A stretch of 64,000 nucleotides of DNA from the NCBI RefSeq assembly GCF_900100655.1, contig NZ_FNCE01000002.1:310001-374000 (forward strand), written 5' to 3'. A program made the translations under genes and the position numbers. Origin of the DNA: Limimonas halophila. GTDB taxonomy: Bacteria > Pseudomonadota > Alphaproteobacteria > Kiloniellales > Rhodovibrionaceae. A model generated the notes under the pieces. It searched no databases. It was not told where the DNA came from and saw only the letters and a list, made by a program, of their open reading frames with translations. Position 1 is the stretch's first letter; every line of letters begins with the position of its first letter. Positions 8,388 to 18,495 of this stretch are shown here, one piece after another.

Positions 8388-10748
8388 ATGCCGGACAGTG
8401 GCACGACCGTTCTGCGCAAGGAAGACAACCGCTTCCTGACCGGCACCGGGCGCTACACCGACGACTTCAACCGCGCCGGTCAGGTCTACGCAGTCTTCGT
8501 GCGCGCCGAGCAGCCGCACGCCCGCATCGCCGCCATCCACACCGAGGAGGCGCGGAACGAGCCGGGCGTCGTGGCGATCTTCACGGGCAAGGATCAGGAA
8601 GCCGACGGCGTGGGCTCTCTGCCCTGCGGCTGGGTGGTCACGGACAAGCACGGCAACCCGAACAAGGCCCCTGCCCACTATCCCCTGGCGCGCGACAAGG
8701 TGCGCTACGTCGGCGACCACGTGGCGGTGGTTATCGCCAAAACCTACAGCCAGGCGCGCGACGCCGCCGAACTGGTCGAGGTGGAGACGGAGCCGCTGGA
8801 GGCAAACGTCGACCCGGCCAAGGCGCTCGAGGGCGCGCCCGCCGTCCACGACGACGCGGCCGACAACCTCTGCTACGACTGGGAGCTGGGCGACCAGGCG
8901 GCGACCGCGCAGGCGTTCCAGCAGGCCCACCACGTCACGAAGCTGGACCTGCGCAACAACCGCTGCATCCCCAACGCCATCGAGCCGCGCGCCTGCCTCG
9001 CCGAGTACGATCCGGGCACGGACGAATACAACCTTACCACCACCAGCCAGAACCCTCATCTGGAGCGGCTCATCCTGTCCGCCTTCGTGCTCGGCATCCC
9101 CGAGCACAAGCTGCGCGTCCACTCGCCCGACGTCGGCGGGGGCTTCGGTTCCAAGATCTACGCCTATCCCGAGGAGACGACCTGCGTCTGGGCGTCCAAG
9201 AAGCTGGGCGGCAAGCCCATCAAGTGGACGGCCCAGCGCGGGGAAAGCTTCGCCGCCGACGCGCACGGGCGCGACCACGTCACCCACGCGGAGCTGGCGC
9301 TGGACGAGCAGGGCCACTTCCTGGGGCTGAAGGTGGACACGATCGCCAACCTGGGCGCCTATCTGTCCAACTTCGCCACCTCGATCCCGACCTACCTCTA
9401 CGCCACGCTGTTGGCTGGCCAGTACACGACGCCCGCGATCCACTGCAACGTGCGCGGGGTGTTCACCAACACCGCGCCGGTGGACGCCTACCGGGGCGCC
9501 GGGCGCCCGGAGGCCACCTACGTGGTCGAGCGCATCGTCGAGCGGGCGGCGCGGGATCTCGGCATGGACCCGGCGGAGATCCGCCGGCGCAACTTCGTCC
9601 AGCCCGACCAGTTCCCCTACCAGACGCCGGTGGCGCTGACCTACGACAGCGGCAACTACGAAAAGGGTCTGGACGAAGCCCTGCGCATGATCGACTACGC
9701 CAACTTCGATCGGCGCCGGCAGGACTCCGAAAAGCGCGGCAAGCTACGCGGCATCGGCTTTTCCGCCTACATCGAGGCGTGCGGGCTCGCTCCCTCGCAG
9801 GTGGTCGGGCAGCTCGGCGCCGGCGTGGGCCTGTGGGAGTCCGCCCAGGTGCGCTTCAACGCCACCGGCACGGTCTCGGTGTTCACGGGCTCGCACAGCC
9901 ACGGCCAGGGCCACGAGACGACCTTCGCCCAGGTGGTCGCCGAGCGCTTCGGCCTGCCGGTGGAGAACGTGGACATCGTCCACGGCGACACCGGCCGTAT
10001 CCCGATGGGCATGGGCACCTACGGCTCGCGCTCCCTGGCCGTGGGCGGCTCCGCGATCTCGCGCGCCTGTGACAAGGTGGTCGACAAGGGCAAGAAGATC
10101 GCCGCCCATCTGCTCGAAGCGTCCGTGGACGACATCGAGTTCGACCGCGGCAGCTTCCGCGTGGCGGGCACGGACAAGGCCAAGTCCATCGGCGAGATCG
10201 CCTTCGCCGCCTACGTGCCGCACAACTACCCCGAGGGCGTCGAACCCGGCCTGGACGAGACGGCCTTCTACGATCCGTCCAACTTCACCTACCCGGCCGG
10301 GGTGCACGTTGCCGAGGTGGAGATCGACCCCGACACGGGCGACACCGAGATCGCGGACTGGGTGGCCGTCGACGACTTCGGCACCGTCATCAACCCGATG
10401 GTTGTCGAGGGACAGATCCACGGCGGCATCGCCCAGGGCGTCGGCCAGGCGCTGATGGAGGAAGGTGTCTACGACGCCGACGGTCAGCTCGTCACCGGCT
10501 CCTACCAGGACTACTGCATGCCGCGCGCGGACGATCTGCCGTCCTTCCGCATCGGCATGATCGAAACGCCCTGCCCGCACAATCCCTTGGGCGCCAAGGG
10601 CTGCGGCGAAGCCGGCACGATCGCGGCCCCGGCGGCGCTCATGAACGCCATCACGGATGCGCTCGGCACGGACGAGATCTCCATGCCGGCGACGCGGGAA
10701 AAGGTCTGGCGGACGGCCCAGCGCCGGCTGCAGCAGGCGGCTCAATAA
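8388..10748 (+). CDS. coxL: Molybdenum hydroxylase / form II CO dehydrogenase large subunit
   Basis: A 786-residue molybdopterin-cytosine-dinucleotide-binding subunit. Seen: the VGGGFGSK cofactor loop, the active-site loop AYRGAGR (residues 367-373) and the catalytic glutamate in GCGEAG (E741). Characterised CO dehydrogenases (form I) have AYxCSFR with a cysteine bound to copper; AYRGAGR marks the form II / BMS clade, whose physiological substrate is often uncertain. It is therefore a confident Mo-hydroxylase catalytic subunit, but CO as substrate is inferred only. GAGGGGG precedes the ATG; coxM follows 12 nt after the stop. Confidence 0.88.
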   Translation: MPDSGTTVLRKEDNRFLTGTGRYTDDFNRAGQVYAVFVRAEQPHARIAAIHTEEARNEPGVVAIFTGKDQEADGVGSLPCGWVVTDKHGNPNKAPAHYPLARDKVRYVGDHVAVVIAKTYSQARDAAELVEVETEPLEANVDPAKALEGAPAVHDDAADNLCYDWELGDQAATAQAFQQAHHVTKLDLRNNRCIPNAIEPRACLAEYDPGTDEYNLTTTSQNPHLERLILSAFVLGIPEHKLRVHSPDVGGGFGSKIYAYPEETTCVWASKKLGGKPIKWTAQRGESFAADAHGRDHVTHAELALDEQGHFLGLKVDTIANLGAYLSNFATSIPTYLYATLLAGQYTTPAIHCNVRGVFTNTAPVDAYRGAGRPEATYVVERIVERAARDLGMDPAEIRRRNFVQPDQFPYQTPVALTYDSGNYEKGLDEALRMIDYANFDRRRQDSEKRGKLRGIGFSAYIEACGLAPSQVVGQLGAGVGLWESAQVRFNATGTVSVFTGSHSHGQGHETTFAQVVAERFGLPVENVDIVHGDTGRIPMGMGTYGSRSLAVGGSAISRACDKVVDKGKKIAAHLLEASVDDIEFDRGSFRVAGTDKAKSIGEIAFAAYVPHNYPEGVEPGLDETAFYDPSNFTYPAGVHVAEVEIDPDTGDTEIADWVAVDDFGTVINPMVVEGQIHGGIAQGVGQALMEEGVYDADGQLVTGSYQDYCMPRADDLPSFRIGMIETPCPHNPLGAKGCGEAGTIAAPAALMNAITDALGTDEISMPATREKVWRTAQRRLQQAAQ

Positions 10749-10760
10749 GGAGGCGGCGCC

Positions 10761-11555
10761 ATGTACGAATTCGACTACCACAAGCCCGGCAGCCTCGAGG
10801 AAGCGGCCAAGCTGCTGAGCAGCGAGGAAGACGCCTCGCTCATCGCCGGCGGGATGACGCTGCTGCCCACGATGAAGCAGCGCCTCGCGGCGCCCACATC
10901 CGTGATCGACCTCAGCGGTATTCCAGGGCTGAAGGGCGTCAGCACCGAGGGCAACAGCGTGGTCGTGGGCGCCATGACCACCCACAACGAGGTCGCCTCG
11001 GACGCGACCGTGCGTTCAAAAATTCCGGCTTTGGCGGAGCTTGCCGGCCAGATCGGGGACGCCCAGGTGCGCAACCGTGGCACGATCGGCGGGTCCATCG
11101 CCAACAACGACCCGGCCGCCGACTATCCGGCCGCGATCGTCGGCCTGGGCGCCACGGTGCGCACGAACCAGCGCGAGGTCGCGGCGGACGACTTCTTCGA
11201 GGAGTTGTTCGAGACGGCGCTGGAAGACGGGGAGATCGTCACGCAGGTGGTCTTCCCCGTGCCGGAGAAAGCGGGCTACCGGAAGTTCCACAACCCCGCC
11301 TCGCGCTACGCTATCGTCGGCACCTTCGTCAGCAGCGGGCCCCAGGGCACGCGCGTGGCCGTCACGGGCGCCGGCCCGTGCGTCTTCCGTGTGCCGGAGA
11401 TGGAGCAGGCGCTCGCCTCGGCGTGGAAGCCGGAGGCAGTGGACGGCATCCGCGTCAGCGCGGACGAGCTGAACACCGACCTGCACGCCAGCGCCGAGTA
11501 CCGGGCCCACCTCGTGACTGTCATGGCCCGCCGCGCAGTGCAGGCCGCGGGCTAA
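10761..11555 (+). CDS. coxM: Molybdenum hydroxylase / CO dehydrogenase medium subunit, FAD-binding
   Basis: A 264-residue flavoprotein subunit with both FAD-binding motifs of the family: AGGMTLLPTMK (residues 29-39) and TIGGSIANNDPAADYP (108-123). It takes electrons from the CoxS clusters to FAD and then to the quinone pool or another acceptor. The order S-L-M differs from M-S-L of Oligotropha but is common in form II clusters. A GC-rich hairpin follows the stop. Confidence 0.94.
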   Translation: MYEFDYHKPGSLEEAAKLLSSEEDASLIAGGMTLLPTMKQRLAAPTSVIDLSGIPGLKGVSTEGNSVVVGAMTTHNEVASDATVRSKIPALAELAGQIGDAQVRNRGTIGGSIANNDPAADYPAAIVGLGATVRTNQREVAADDFFEELFETALEDGEIVTQVVFPVPEKAGYRKFHNPASRYAIVGTFVSSGPQGTRVAVTGAGPCVFRVPEMEQALASAWKPEAVDGIRVSADELNTDLHASAEYRAHLVTVMARRAVQAAG

Positions 11556-11581
11556 AAACCGGGGCAAAACCATTTTCCCGA

Positions 11582-11613
11582 CGCCCGGGGCGGTCCGCCG
11601 TCCCGGGCGTTTG
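11582..11613 (+). terminator. Candidate terminator after coxM
   Basis: CGCCCGGG (11582-11589) and CCCGGGCG (11602-11609) form a perfect 8-bp stem, followed by TTTG and a second short T run. It would separate the cox structural genes from the ydbH group. Confidence 0.6.
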
Positions 11614-11672
11614 CTTTGCCGCCCACGCCCACCCATGCTTGCGCCATCCTACGCGAACCGGGTTTGTCCCCG

Positions 11673-14495
11673 ATGCGGCACCTCGCGCGCACGCTTGCCG
11701 GCGTTGTCCTGATCCTGGCGGTGCTCGTTGTCAGCGCTGTCATCTGGCGCACGCAACTCGCCGAGGTCGCCGGCACGCGCTGGCTCGCCGCGCAGGGTTT
11801 TGGCAAGGCCGACTTCGCCGTCAAACGGCTCAGCCTGTCCCACGTGGTGGTGACGGACGTGGACCTGGGCTCCGGCGCACCGCAGGCCGAGCGGATCAGC
11901 GCCACGTTTACCGCGAACGACCTGCTGCACGGGACACTAAAATCACTCGAAATCAGGGGCTTGCGCGCCACGGTCGATCCGCTGAGCGGCGACCGCTCGC
12001 CGTGGCTTCCGCGCTCGACGGGTGCCACGACCGCGACGGAGACGGAGACCGGAGATGGCGCCTGGTCCCACAGCCTGCCGCGCATCGCGCTCCGCGATGC
12101 CAGGATCGTGGTTCAGGTTCCCGGCACGCCGGACATTCCCGTTCAGTTCCAGGGCCAGCTGCGCCCCGAGAATGGCTTGGCCGTCACCTTCGAGGCGAAC
12201 GCACGCGAACGCTTCGCCCAAGCCCGGCTGGAGGGCACGTTGACCGACCTCGCCACGGAACCCAGCGGCCAACTGGACGGGGCCATCAACGCCGACTTGG
12301 CGACGCTCCCGGTGGCGTGGCGGAACGCCCTGGCGATCCCAACCGGCCGGTTTTCGCTTCGGCTCCGACACGAGGGGCGGCTGCCGGCCCTCCAAACCTT
12401 GACCGGGCCCGAGCGGCGCATCCCCGATACCGGCCAGCTGGAAATCACGGCCAAACTGCGCGACGCCACGAGCGAGCCCTATGCCGAGGGGCTCACCGCT
12501 TCGGGAACACTGGCCGCGCACGCCACGGACGGCGAGCTGCGCATCACAGCGCCCGATCCGATCACGCTCCGTACCGAAGGCGGGCGCGCTGCAGCCTGGG
12601 AACGGCTCGGGCTGCCGGACGAGCTTGCCCGCCTCTTCACGACGAAGACCCGCACCGAGATTACCCCGCGCGAAGCCGGGGCGCCGCTGCTGCGGGTGCG
12701 GCCGGTGGCGGCCGGGTGGCGGCTGGATGCGGCCGCGGCGGCAAGGGGTGAGATCGGGACCACCGGCGGTCTGGCCGGCGGGGTCGACGCGGTGGCCATG
12801 CTGGACGCCGACCTGGGCCTGCGCCGGGCCAAAGCCGATCCCGTGACGCTCACGGCCACGGGCCTGCCGCTGCCGTGGGGCGCCGTGAACACCGCCACGT
12901 ATCGCGGGACCGCGGCGCTCACATCGGGCACGTACACCGCGAGGGGCACGCTTTCCGCGACGGCGGCATCGGCGCGGATCGGCGAAGCAAGCGCGCGCGA
13001 CATCCGGATGAAGGCCCCGCTGACCGCGCGCTTTGCCGGCGGCGACGACGCGGAAATCGCGCTGCGCGCGCCCGGTTGGTTACACCTCGTCGAGGTCACG
13101 GCGCCGGGCGGGGTTTCCGTGGCGATGCCCGAGCGCATCGCTGTGCCGGACGCCTCAGCCGCGCTGAGTCCGGCGGGCGTGCGCGTCAGCGCCGTCACGC
13201 GGCCCGGAACGATCCGGATCGGCGACACCATCCGGACCAACGGCGGCCGCATCACGGTTTCGGTGGCGCAAACAGGCAGCGGTCTGCGGCTGGACGGGGC
13301 CGTGTCCGACGCTTCGGCCACGGTACCGGGCGCCGCACTGGCCGCGCGCGGAATCTCCGGCACCGTGGCGATGCCGCCCGGGGCCGCGCCACGCGGCGAC
13401 CTTACCGTCGCATCGCTCCGCCACACGGCGGCAACGCCGGCGTTCAAGCCCCTGAGCATCAATGCAGCGGTGACAGCGAGCGAGGGCGCGTACCGCTTGG
13501 ACGGCGCCGTATCCTTTGCGGACGCGACCCTGGAGGTGCCGGTCGAAGGCCGCTTCGACCCGGCCACGGGGACGGGGCGGCTCCGCGTGCCCCCTACGCC
13601 CATCCGCTTCGCGCCGGGCGGCCTGCAGCCGGCCGCGCTCAGCCCGCTGCTCGCCGACGCGACCAAGGTTTCCGGCACGCTGACGCCGGCGGCGACGCTC
13701 AGCCTGGGCGCGAACGGCCTGTCCAGCACGGGCGAACTCGCCATCGACGGGCTCGACGCCACTCTGCCCTTCTGCACGATCAGCAACCTCAACGGCACCC
13801 TTGCGCTGGACAGCCTGGTCCCGCCACGCACCGCCGGGGTGCAAACCGTTACCGCCGACACGATCACGGCCGCGTTGCCGCTCGCCGACGTGGAAGCCCG
13901 CGTGCGCCTGGATGCCGCGGCCAACGGCAAGCCGATCGTTCATGTGGCCGAAGCCACTGGAAAGCTCGCCGAGGGCGAGGTGTCGCTTCGCAACATCGTC
14001 TGGACCCAGAGCGCGACCCGCGTGGACGCGCCGGTCCACATCAGCGGCATGTCGCTGAGCAAGCTGATCGAGGAAATCGGCGTCGAGGATATCAGTGGCA
14101 CCGGAAACCTGGTCGGCACGATCCCAGTCCGTGTCGAAGACGGTGCGGCGCTGGTGGACGACGGCACGCTCAGGGCGACCGGACCGGGCCAGCTTCGTGT
14201 ACGCCTCGGCGCGGCGGAAAGCCTCAAGGCCGCCGGCGGCGAGCATGTCACGCTCATGCTGCGGGCCCTGGAGAATTTCCAGTACGATGTTCTATCGATT
14301 GGCGTTAACCGGCCGACGCCCGGAGAGATGAAAGCGACCGTGACGCTTGGGGGGCGGAATCCCGACGTGCTCGACGGCTATCCCTTCCGCTTCAACGTCA
14401 ACATCTCGGGCGACATGCGCCCACTCCTCGAAGCGCTCCGGCGCGGGCGCGCGCTGTCGGCGGACTTGCTGAACAACGCGATCTCCGTGCAATGA
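11673..14495 (+). CDS. ydbH: YdbH-family intermembrane phospholipid transport protein (AsmA-like)
   Basis: A 940-residue protein with an N-terminal hydrophobic anchor (residues 9-25) and a long periplasmic body of beta-rich repeats rich in Thr, Ala and Gly. YdbH belongs to the AsmA-like group (with TamB and YhdP) that forms a hydrophobic groove spanning the periplasm for phospholipid transfer to the outer membrane. The identification rests on overall character and on the two following genes, which match YnbE and YdbL. The ATG at 11673 puts the anchor at the N-terminus; the open frame extends 19 codons further without a better site. Confidence 0.82.
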   Translation: MRHLARTLAGVVLILAVLVVSAVIWRTQLAEVAGTRWLAAQGFGKADFAVKRLSLSHVVVTDVDLGSGAPQAERISATFTANDLLHGTLKSLEIRGLRATVDPLSGDRSPWLPRSTGATTATETETGDGAWSHSLPRIALRDARIVVQVPGTPDIPVQFQGQLRPENGLAVTFEANARERFAQARLEGTLTDLATEPSGQLDGAINADLATLPVAWRNALAIPTGRFSLRLRHEGRLPALQTLTGPERRIPDTGQLEITAKLRDATSEPYAEGLTASGTLAAHATDGELRITAPDPITLRTEGGRAAAWERLGLPDELARLFTTKTRTEITPREAGAPLLRVRPVAAGWRLDAAAAARGEIGTTGGLAGGVDAVAMLDADLGLRRAKADPVTLTATGLPLPWGAVNTATYRGTAALTSGTYTARGTLSATAASARIGEASARDIRMKAPLTARFAGGDDAEIALRAPGWLHLVEVTAPGGVSVAMPERIAVPDASAALSPAGVRVSAVTRPGTIRIGDTIRTNGGRITVSVAQTGSGLRLDGAVSDASATVPGAALAARGISGTVAMPPGAAPRGDLTVASLRHTAATPAFKPLSINAAVTASEGAYRLDGAVSFADATLEVPVEGRFDPATGTGRLRVPPTPIRFAPGGLQPAALSPLLADATKVSGTLTPAATLSLGANGLSSTGELAIDGLDATLPFCTISNLNGTLALDSLVPPRTAGVQTVTADTITAALPLADVEARVRLDAAANGKPIVHVAEATGKLAEGEVSLRNIVWTQSATRVDAPVHISGMSLSKLIEEIGVEDISGTGNLVGTIPVRVEDGAALVDDGTLRATGPGQLRVRLGAAESLKAAGGEHVTLMLRALENFQYDVLSIGVNRPTPGEMKATVTLGGRNPDVLDGYPFRFNVNISGDMRPLLEALRRGRALSADLLNNAISVQ

Positions 14496-14562
14496 CCGCT
14501 CCCCCTTGCCGTGTTCGGGCGGCGGGCGCATCCTTCCGTAGCGGTTATGGAGGCTGGCCGGC

Positions 14563-14754
14563 GTGACTCGTGCATCCATCCTGATCGCCCTGGCGCTGGG
14601 TCTGGCATCGGCGGCGTGCCAGCCAACGGTGCGCATGCAAGCGCCCGAGGAGCCCATCACGATCAACCTCAACGTGAAGCTGGATGCCGAGGTGCGCGTG
14701 AAGCTGGAAGAAAAGGCCGAGCAGGACATCGAAAAGAACCCGGACATCTTTTGA
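14563..14754 (+). CDS. ynbE: YnbE-like lipoprotein
   Basis: A 63-residue lipoprotein precursor. Its signal peptide ends in LASAAC with lipidated Cys19; the mature part has the YnbE hallmark PITINLNVKLDAEVRVKLEE. In E. coli YnbE is an outer-membrane lipoprotein that stacks on YdbH to complete the lipid-transport bridge. The start is a GTG at 14563 with GGAGG about 9 nt upstream. It lies 67 bp after ydbH and 15 bp before ydbL. Confidence 0.88.
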   Translation: MTRASILIALALGLASAACQPTVRMQAPEEPITINLNVKLDAEVRVKLEEKAEQDIEKNPDIF

Positions 14755-14769
14755 AGGATCGCATCCAGG

Positions 14770-15114
14770 ATGTTGGTGCGCCGTCATCTTTTGGCTCTCG
14801 TTCCGGCCGTGCTGCTGGCAGCGGTCGCTGCGCCGGTGGCTGGAACGCCGTCGCTGGACAGCCTGCGCGCCCAGGGCGTGATCGCCGAGCGCTACGACGG
14901 CTACGTGGAGATCCGGGTGGACGACCCACCCAGCGGCGCCAAGCAGGTGGTCGACCAGGTCAACGCCAAACGCCGCCAGATCTACCAGGAACGCGCCAAG
15001 AACCAGGGCGTCGCGCCGGAGGCGGTCGGCAAGGTCTACGCCGAACAGATCGTGGAGCGGGCGCCCGACGGCACCTACTTCAAGAAGCCGGACGGCAGCT
15101 ACGTCCAGAAGTAG
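14770..15114 (+). CDS. ydbL: YdbL-family periplasmic protein (DUF1318)
   Basis: A 114-residue protein with a signal peptide (hydrophobic residues 6-21, likely cleavage near VAG|TPS). Its DUF1318 core includes LRAQGVIAERYDGYVEIR and VNAKRRQIYQERAKNQG, followed by a C-terminal FKKPDGSYVQK. YdbL is a periplasmic chaperone-like factor that modulates YdbH-YnbE assembly in E. coli. It completes a ydbH-ynbE-ydbL operon embedded inside the cox gene cluster. Confidence 0.9.
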   Translation: MLVRRHLLALVPAVLLAAVAAPVAGTPSLDSLRAQGVIAERYDGYVEIRVDDPPSGAKQVVDQVNAKRRQIYQERAKNQGVAPEAVGKVYAEQIVERAPDGTYFKKPDGSYVQK

Positions 15115-15226
15115 CGCCGATGCCGGCTTGTGAGCCGCAAGCCGGCGATGCGACCGCGTCCCGACGAGCAAAGGCGCCGTGGTCGCCGCGGATGCCACAC
15201 GCGGCCAACCGCGAAACGAGGGCCGG

Positions 15227-16159
15227 ATGACGCGCACGCTGCCCCAGTCCGTCGACGCCACCCAGGAGCTCTTGAAGGACGGCCAGTACGTCGCCGACCG
15301 CAGTCTGGCGACCGTCCTCTACCTCTCGCTCACGCTGGGCCGGCCGCTCTTCCTCGAAGGCGAGGCCGGCACGGGCAAGACCGAGATCGCCAAGGTGCTC
15401 GCCGCGACCCTCGGGCGCACGCTCGTGCGCCTGCAGTGCTACGAGGGCCTCGACGTCGCCTCCGCGGTCTACGAGTGGAACTACCCGAGGCAGATGATGG
15501 AAATCCGCATGTCGGAAGCCGTGGGCGACCGCGACCGGGAGCAGCTCGCCGCCGACATCTTCGATGAGCGCTTCCTGATCGAACGCCCCGTCCTGCGCGC
15601 CCTTAAGCCGGACATGGCCGGCCCGCCCGTGCTGCTGATCGACGAGCTGGACCGCACGGACGAACCCTTCGAGGCCTATCTGCTGGAGGTGCTGGCCGAC
15701 TATCAGGTGACGATCCCGGAACTGGGCACGATCAAGGCGCCGGAACCGCCGATCGTCATCATCACCTCCAACCGCACGCGTGAGATCCACGACGCCCTCA
15801 AGCGCCGCTGCTATTACCACTGGGTGCCCTACCCCGCGGCGGACCGCGAGCTGGACATCCTGCGCGTGAAGGCGCCGGGGGCCCCCGCGGAACTGTCGCA
15901 GCAGGTGGTCGCCTTCGTGCAGAAGCTGCGCGGCATGGACCTCTACAAGCAGCCCGGCGTGGCGGAGACGCTGGACTGGGCCGACGCCCTCACCCAGCTC
16001 GACAAGGTCGCGCTTACCCCCGAGGCGATCGACGACACCCTCGGCACCCTGCTGAAATACCAGGACGATATCGCCAAGATCGAAGGCAGCGAGGCCCGGC
16101 GCATCCTGGACGAGGTCAAGCAGGAACTGACCAGCCAGGCCGCGCGCTCGGCCTCCTGA
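15227..16159 (+). CDS. coxD: MoxR-family AAA+ ATPase, CoxD-like
   Basis: A 310-residue ATPase with Walker A GEAGTGKT (45-52), Walker B VLLIDELD (135-142) and a sensor-1 IITSNRTRE. CoxD-type MoxR ATPases act with CoxE and CoxF to insert sulfur and copper into the CODH active site after apo-enzyme assembly. The ATG at 15227 follows GAGGGCCGG; an upstream extension of the frame is not conserved-looking. coxE follows 16 bp later. Confidence 0.93.
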   Translation: MTRTLPQSVDATQELLKDGQYVADRSLATVLYLSLTLGRPLFLEGEAGTGKTEIAKVLAATLGRTLVRLQCYEGLDVASAVYEWNYPRQMMEIRMSEAVGDRDREQLAADIFDERFLIERPVLRALKPDMAGPPVLLIDELDRTDEPFEAYLLEVLADYQVTIPELGTIKAPEPPIVIITSNRTREIHDALKRRCYYHWVPYPAADRELDILRVKAPGAPAELSQQVVAFVQKLRGMDLYKQPGVAETLDWADALTQLDKVALTPEAIDDTLGTLLKYQDDIAKIEGSEARRILDEVKQELTSQAARSAS

Positions 16160-16175
16160 TCGCGGGGAGCGCCCG

Positions 16176-17429
16176 GTGACGGCCACGGCGCACAACAACC
16201 GCACCCCCGAGCCGGCCGGCAGCGACGGCCGCCTGGTCGAGAACCTGATGCTGTTCGCGCGCACGCTGCGCGCGGCCGGCCTGCCCGTCGGGCCCGGGCG
16301 CGTGCTGCAGGCCGTGGATGCCATGCGGGCCGTCGGTATCGACCGGCGCGACGACCTCTACTGGGCGCTGCACGCCGTCTTCGTGAACCGGCGCGAGGAA
16401 CACGCGCTCTTCGATCAGGCCTTCCAGGTGTTCTGGCGCAACCCGCGCCTGCTGGACCGCCTGCGCCAACTGGTCCTGCCGGAAACGCCCGGCGGCGCCG
16501 AAGAGAACCAGGACCGGCGCGAGATCGCCCGGCGGCTGGCGGAAGCCCTCTCATCGGGCAGCGAGCGCGACACCGCGCGCGAGGAACGGGAAGAGATCGA
16601 GATCGACGCGGCCGAAACCTGGTCGCGCGAGGCGGTGCTGCGCACCATGGATTTCGAGTCCATGGGGCGTGCCGAGATCGAGGACGCGAAGCGTGCCATT
16701 GCCCGCTTCCGCCTGCCCGTCCGGCCCATTCGCACGCGCCGCCACCGCCCCGCCCAGCATCCGGGGCAGGCGGACCTGCGGCGCACCATGCGGGCCGCGC
16801 TGCGCGCCGGGCGCGACGACATCCCGCTGCAGTGGCGGCGCCAGCGCCACCGCCCGCCGCCGCTGGTGATGATCTGCGACATCTCGGGCTCCATGGCGCA
16901 GTACTCGCGCATGGTGCTGCACTTCATGCACACCGTCACGCGCGACCGCGACCGGGTGCACAGCTTCGTCTTCGGCACGGAACTGACGAACATCACCCAC
17001 CACCTGCGCCATCAGGACGTCGACGAAGCGCTGGCGAAGGTGGGCAGCACGGTCACTGACTGGGAAGGCGGCACGCGCATCGGGCACTGCCTGCACACCT
17101 TCAACCGCCTGTGGGCGCGCCGCGTGCTCGGCCAGGGCGCGGTGGTGCTGCTCATCACCGACGGCCTCGACCGCGACAACGCCGAGGGCCTGCGCGCGGA
17201 GATGAAGCGGCTGCACAAGTCGGCGCGCCACGTGCTGTGGCTCAACCCGCTCTTGCGGTATTCCGGGTATGCACCAAAATCCCTGGGAGCCAGGGCAATG
17301 CTGCCGTACGTCGATGACTTCCGGCCTGTGCACAACTTGGCGAGCCTGAGCGAGTTGGCGGACGTGCTTAGCGCGCCCATCGAGCACCGGACCAGCGGGA
17401 TGGCGGCATGGCGGGCGATGATCGCGTAA
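16176..17429 (+). CDS. coxE: VWA-domain protein, CoxE-like
   Basis: A 417-residue soluble protein. The C-terminal half is a von Willebrand A domain with the MIDAS motif DISGS (residues 235-239) and a later LLITDGLDRD. The N-terminal half is the helical CoxE region with many Arg/Glu residues. CoxE partners the MoxR ATPase in maturation of the Mo enzyme. The start is a GTG preceded by GGGGAG. Its last 22 nt overlap the next gene. Confidence 0.92.
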   Translation: MTATAHNNRTPEPAGSDGRLVENLMLFARTLRAAGLPVGPGRVLQAVDAMRAVGIDRRDDLYWALHAVFVNRREEHALFDQAFQVFWRNPRLLDRLRQLVLPETPGGAEENQDRREIARRLAEALSSGSERDTAREEREEIEIDAAETWSREAVLRTMDFESMGRAEIEDAKRAIARFRLPVRPIRTRRHRPAQHPGQADLRRTMRAALRAGRDDIPLQWRRQRHRPPPLVMICDISGSMAQYSRMVLHFMHTVTRDRDRVHSFVFGTELTNITHHLRHQDVDEALAKVGSTVTDWEGGTRIGHCLHTFNRLWARRVLGQGAVVLLITDGLDRDNAEGLRAEMKRLHKSARHVLWLNPLLRYSGYAPKSLGARAMLPYVDDFRPVHNLASLSELADVLSAPIEHRTSGMAAWRAMIA

Positions 17430-17758
17430 CGGACAGTGCCCTTCCCGAGGGCGACGAGCTGGCCACGGCCCAGGCCTGGCTGGACGCGGGGCGAACGGTC
17501 GCGCGCGCCACGGTGGTTTCCACGTGGGGGTCCTCGCCGCGGCCGGCGGGAAGTCAGCTGGTGGTCGACGAGACCGGCAACATGGTGGGCTCGGTCTCGG
17601 GCGGCTGCATCGAGGGCGCCGTCGTGCACGAGGCCAAGCAGGCCATGAAGACCGGCCAGCCGAAGCTGCTGGAATTCGGCGTCAGCGACGAGCGCGCCTG
17701 GGAGGTCGGCCTGGCCTGCGGCGGCACGGTCCACGTCTGGGTCGAGAAGGTGGCATGA
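17408..17758 (+). CDS. XdhC/CoxI family protein, N-terminal domain only
   Basis: A 116-residue protein equal to the N-terminal XdhC_CoxI domain alone, with STWGSSPRPAGSQLVVDE and SVSGGCIEGAVV (residues 62-73) and a final CGGTVHVWVE. XdhC proteins bind the molybdenum cofactor, help load its terminal sulfur and insert it into xanthine-dehydrogenase-family enzymes. The Rossmann domain is encoded separately by the next gene, with a 4-nt ATGA overlap. Confidence 0.92.
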   Translation: MAGDDRVTDSALPEGDELATAQAWLDAGRTVARATVVSTWGSSPRPAGSQLVVDETGNMVGSVSGGCIEGAVVHEAKQAMKTGQPKLLEFGVSDERAWEVGLACGGTVHVWVEKVA

Positions 17759-18492
17759 AACGCGCGGTTCTCGACACGCTCCAGCAGGCGCGGGCGCACA
17801 AGCGCCCTGTGGCGCTGGTCACGGACCTGGAGACGGGCCACGCCGCCGTGTACGACGACGGCGAGGTGGTCGCGGGCAGCCTGATGCTGTCGGCACCGGC
17901 CCTGCATGCCGTGGCGAATGCGATCCAGCGCGACCGCAGCGGCCGCCTGCCCGATCCCAACGACCACCTGATGGTGGAGGTCTTCAACCCGCCGCTGCGG
18001 CTGGTCGTCGTGGGGGCGGTGCACATCGCCCAGGCCCTGGCGCCCATGGCCCAGATCGCGGGCTACGAGGTAACCGTTGTTGACCCGCGGCGCGCCTTCG
18101 CCACGGACGCGCGCTTCCCCCGGGTCGCCATGCGCCACGACTGGCCGGACGAGGCCCTGCAAGCGCTCCAGCCGGACCGGCGCACGGCCGTGATCACGCT
18201 CACCCACGATCCCAAGCTGGACGACCCGGCCCTGAGGACCGCGCTGGCGAGCCCGGCCTTCTACATCGGCGCGCTCGGTTCCACGCGCACGCACGCCAAG
18301 CGCCTGGAACGGCTGGCGGACGAGGGCTTGAGCGACGATCAGCTCCGCCGCATCCACGGGCCGCTCGGCCTGCCACTGGGCGGCCGGGCACCCGCGGAAA
18401 TCGCCATCGCCGCGCTTGCCCAGATGACGCAGGTGCTCCACGGCGCGCCGCCGCTGGAAAAACGCGCTTCGGCCGATGCCGCGGCGGACTGA
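17755..18492 (+). CDS. XdhC Rossmann-domain protein (CoxF/CoxI C-terminal half)
   Basis: A 245-residue protein. Residues 1-75 resemble a second, shortened XdhC_CoxI N-domain; from about residue 80 a Rossmann fold begins (PPLRLVVVGAVHIAQALAPM), continuing through VVDPRRAFAT and FYIGALGSTRTHAKR to GLPLGGRAPAEIAIA. It is a molybdenum-cofactor insertion chaperone. The start overlaps the stop of the previous gene, so the two halves are probably made in equal amounts. The open frame extends into the previous gene in a shadow frame. Confidence 0.92.
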   Translation: MKRAVLDTLQQARAHKRPVALVTDLETGHAAVYDDGEVVAGSLMLSAPALHAVANAIQRDRSGRLPDPNDHLMVEVFNPPLRLVVVGAVHIAQALAPMAQIAGYEVTVVDPRRAFATDARFPRVAMRHDWPDEALQALQPDRRTAVITLTHDPKLDDPALRTALASPAFYIGALGSTRTHAKRLERLADEGLSDDQLRRIHGPLGLPLGGRAPAEIAIAALAQMTQVLHGAPPLEKRASADAAAD

Positions 18493-18495
18493 GCC

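Noticed and set aside
8388-10748. Calling the large subunit a proven CO dehydrogenase
   Set aside because: The active-site loop is form II, so only the Mo-hydroxylase family is certain.
15122-15146. 9-bp hairpin before the MoxR gene
   Set aside because: No T run and close to the next gene's start; may be a chance GC-rich palindrome, so not called a terminator.
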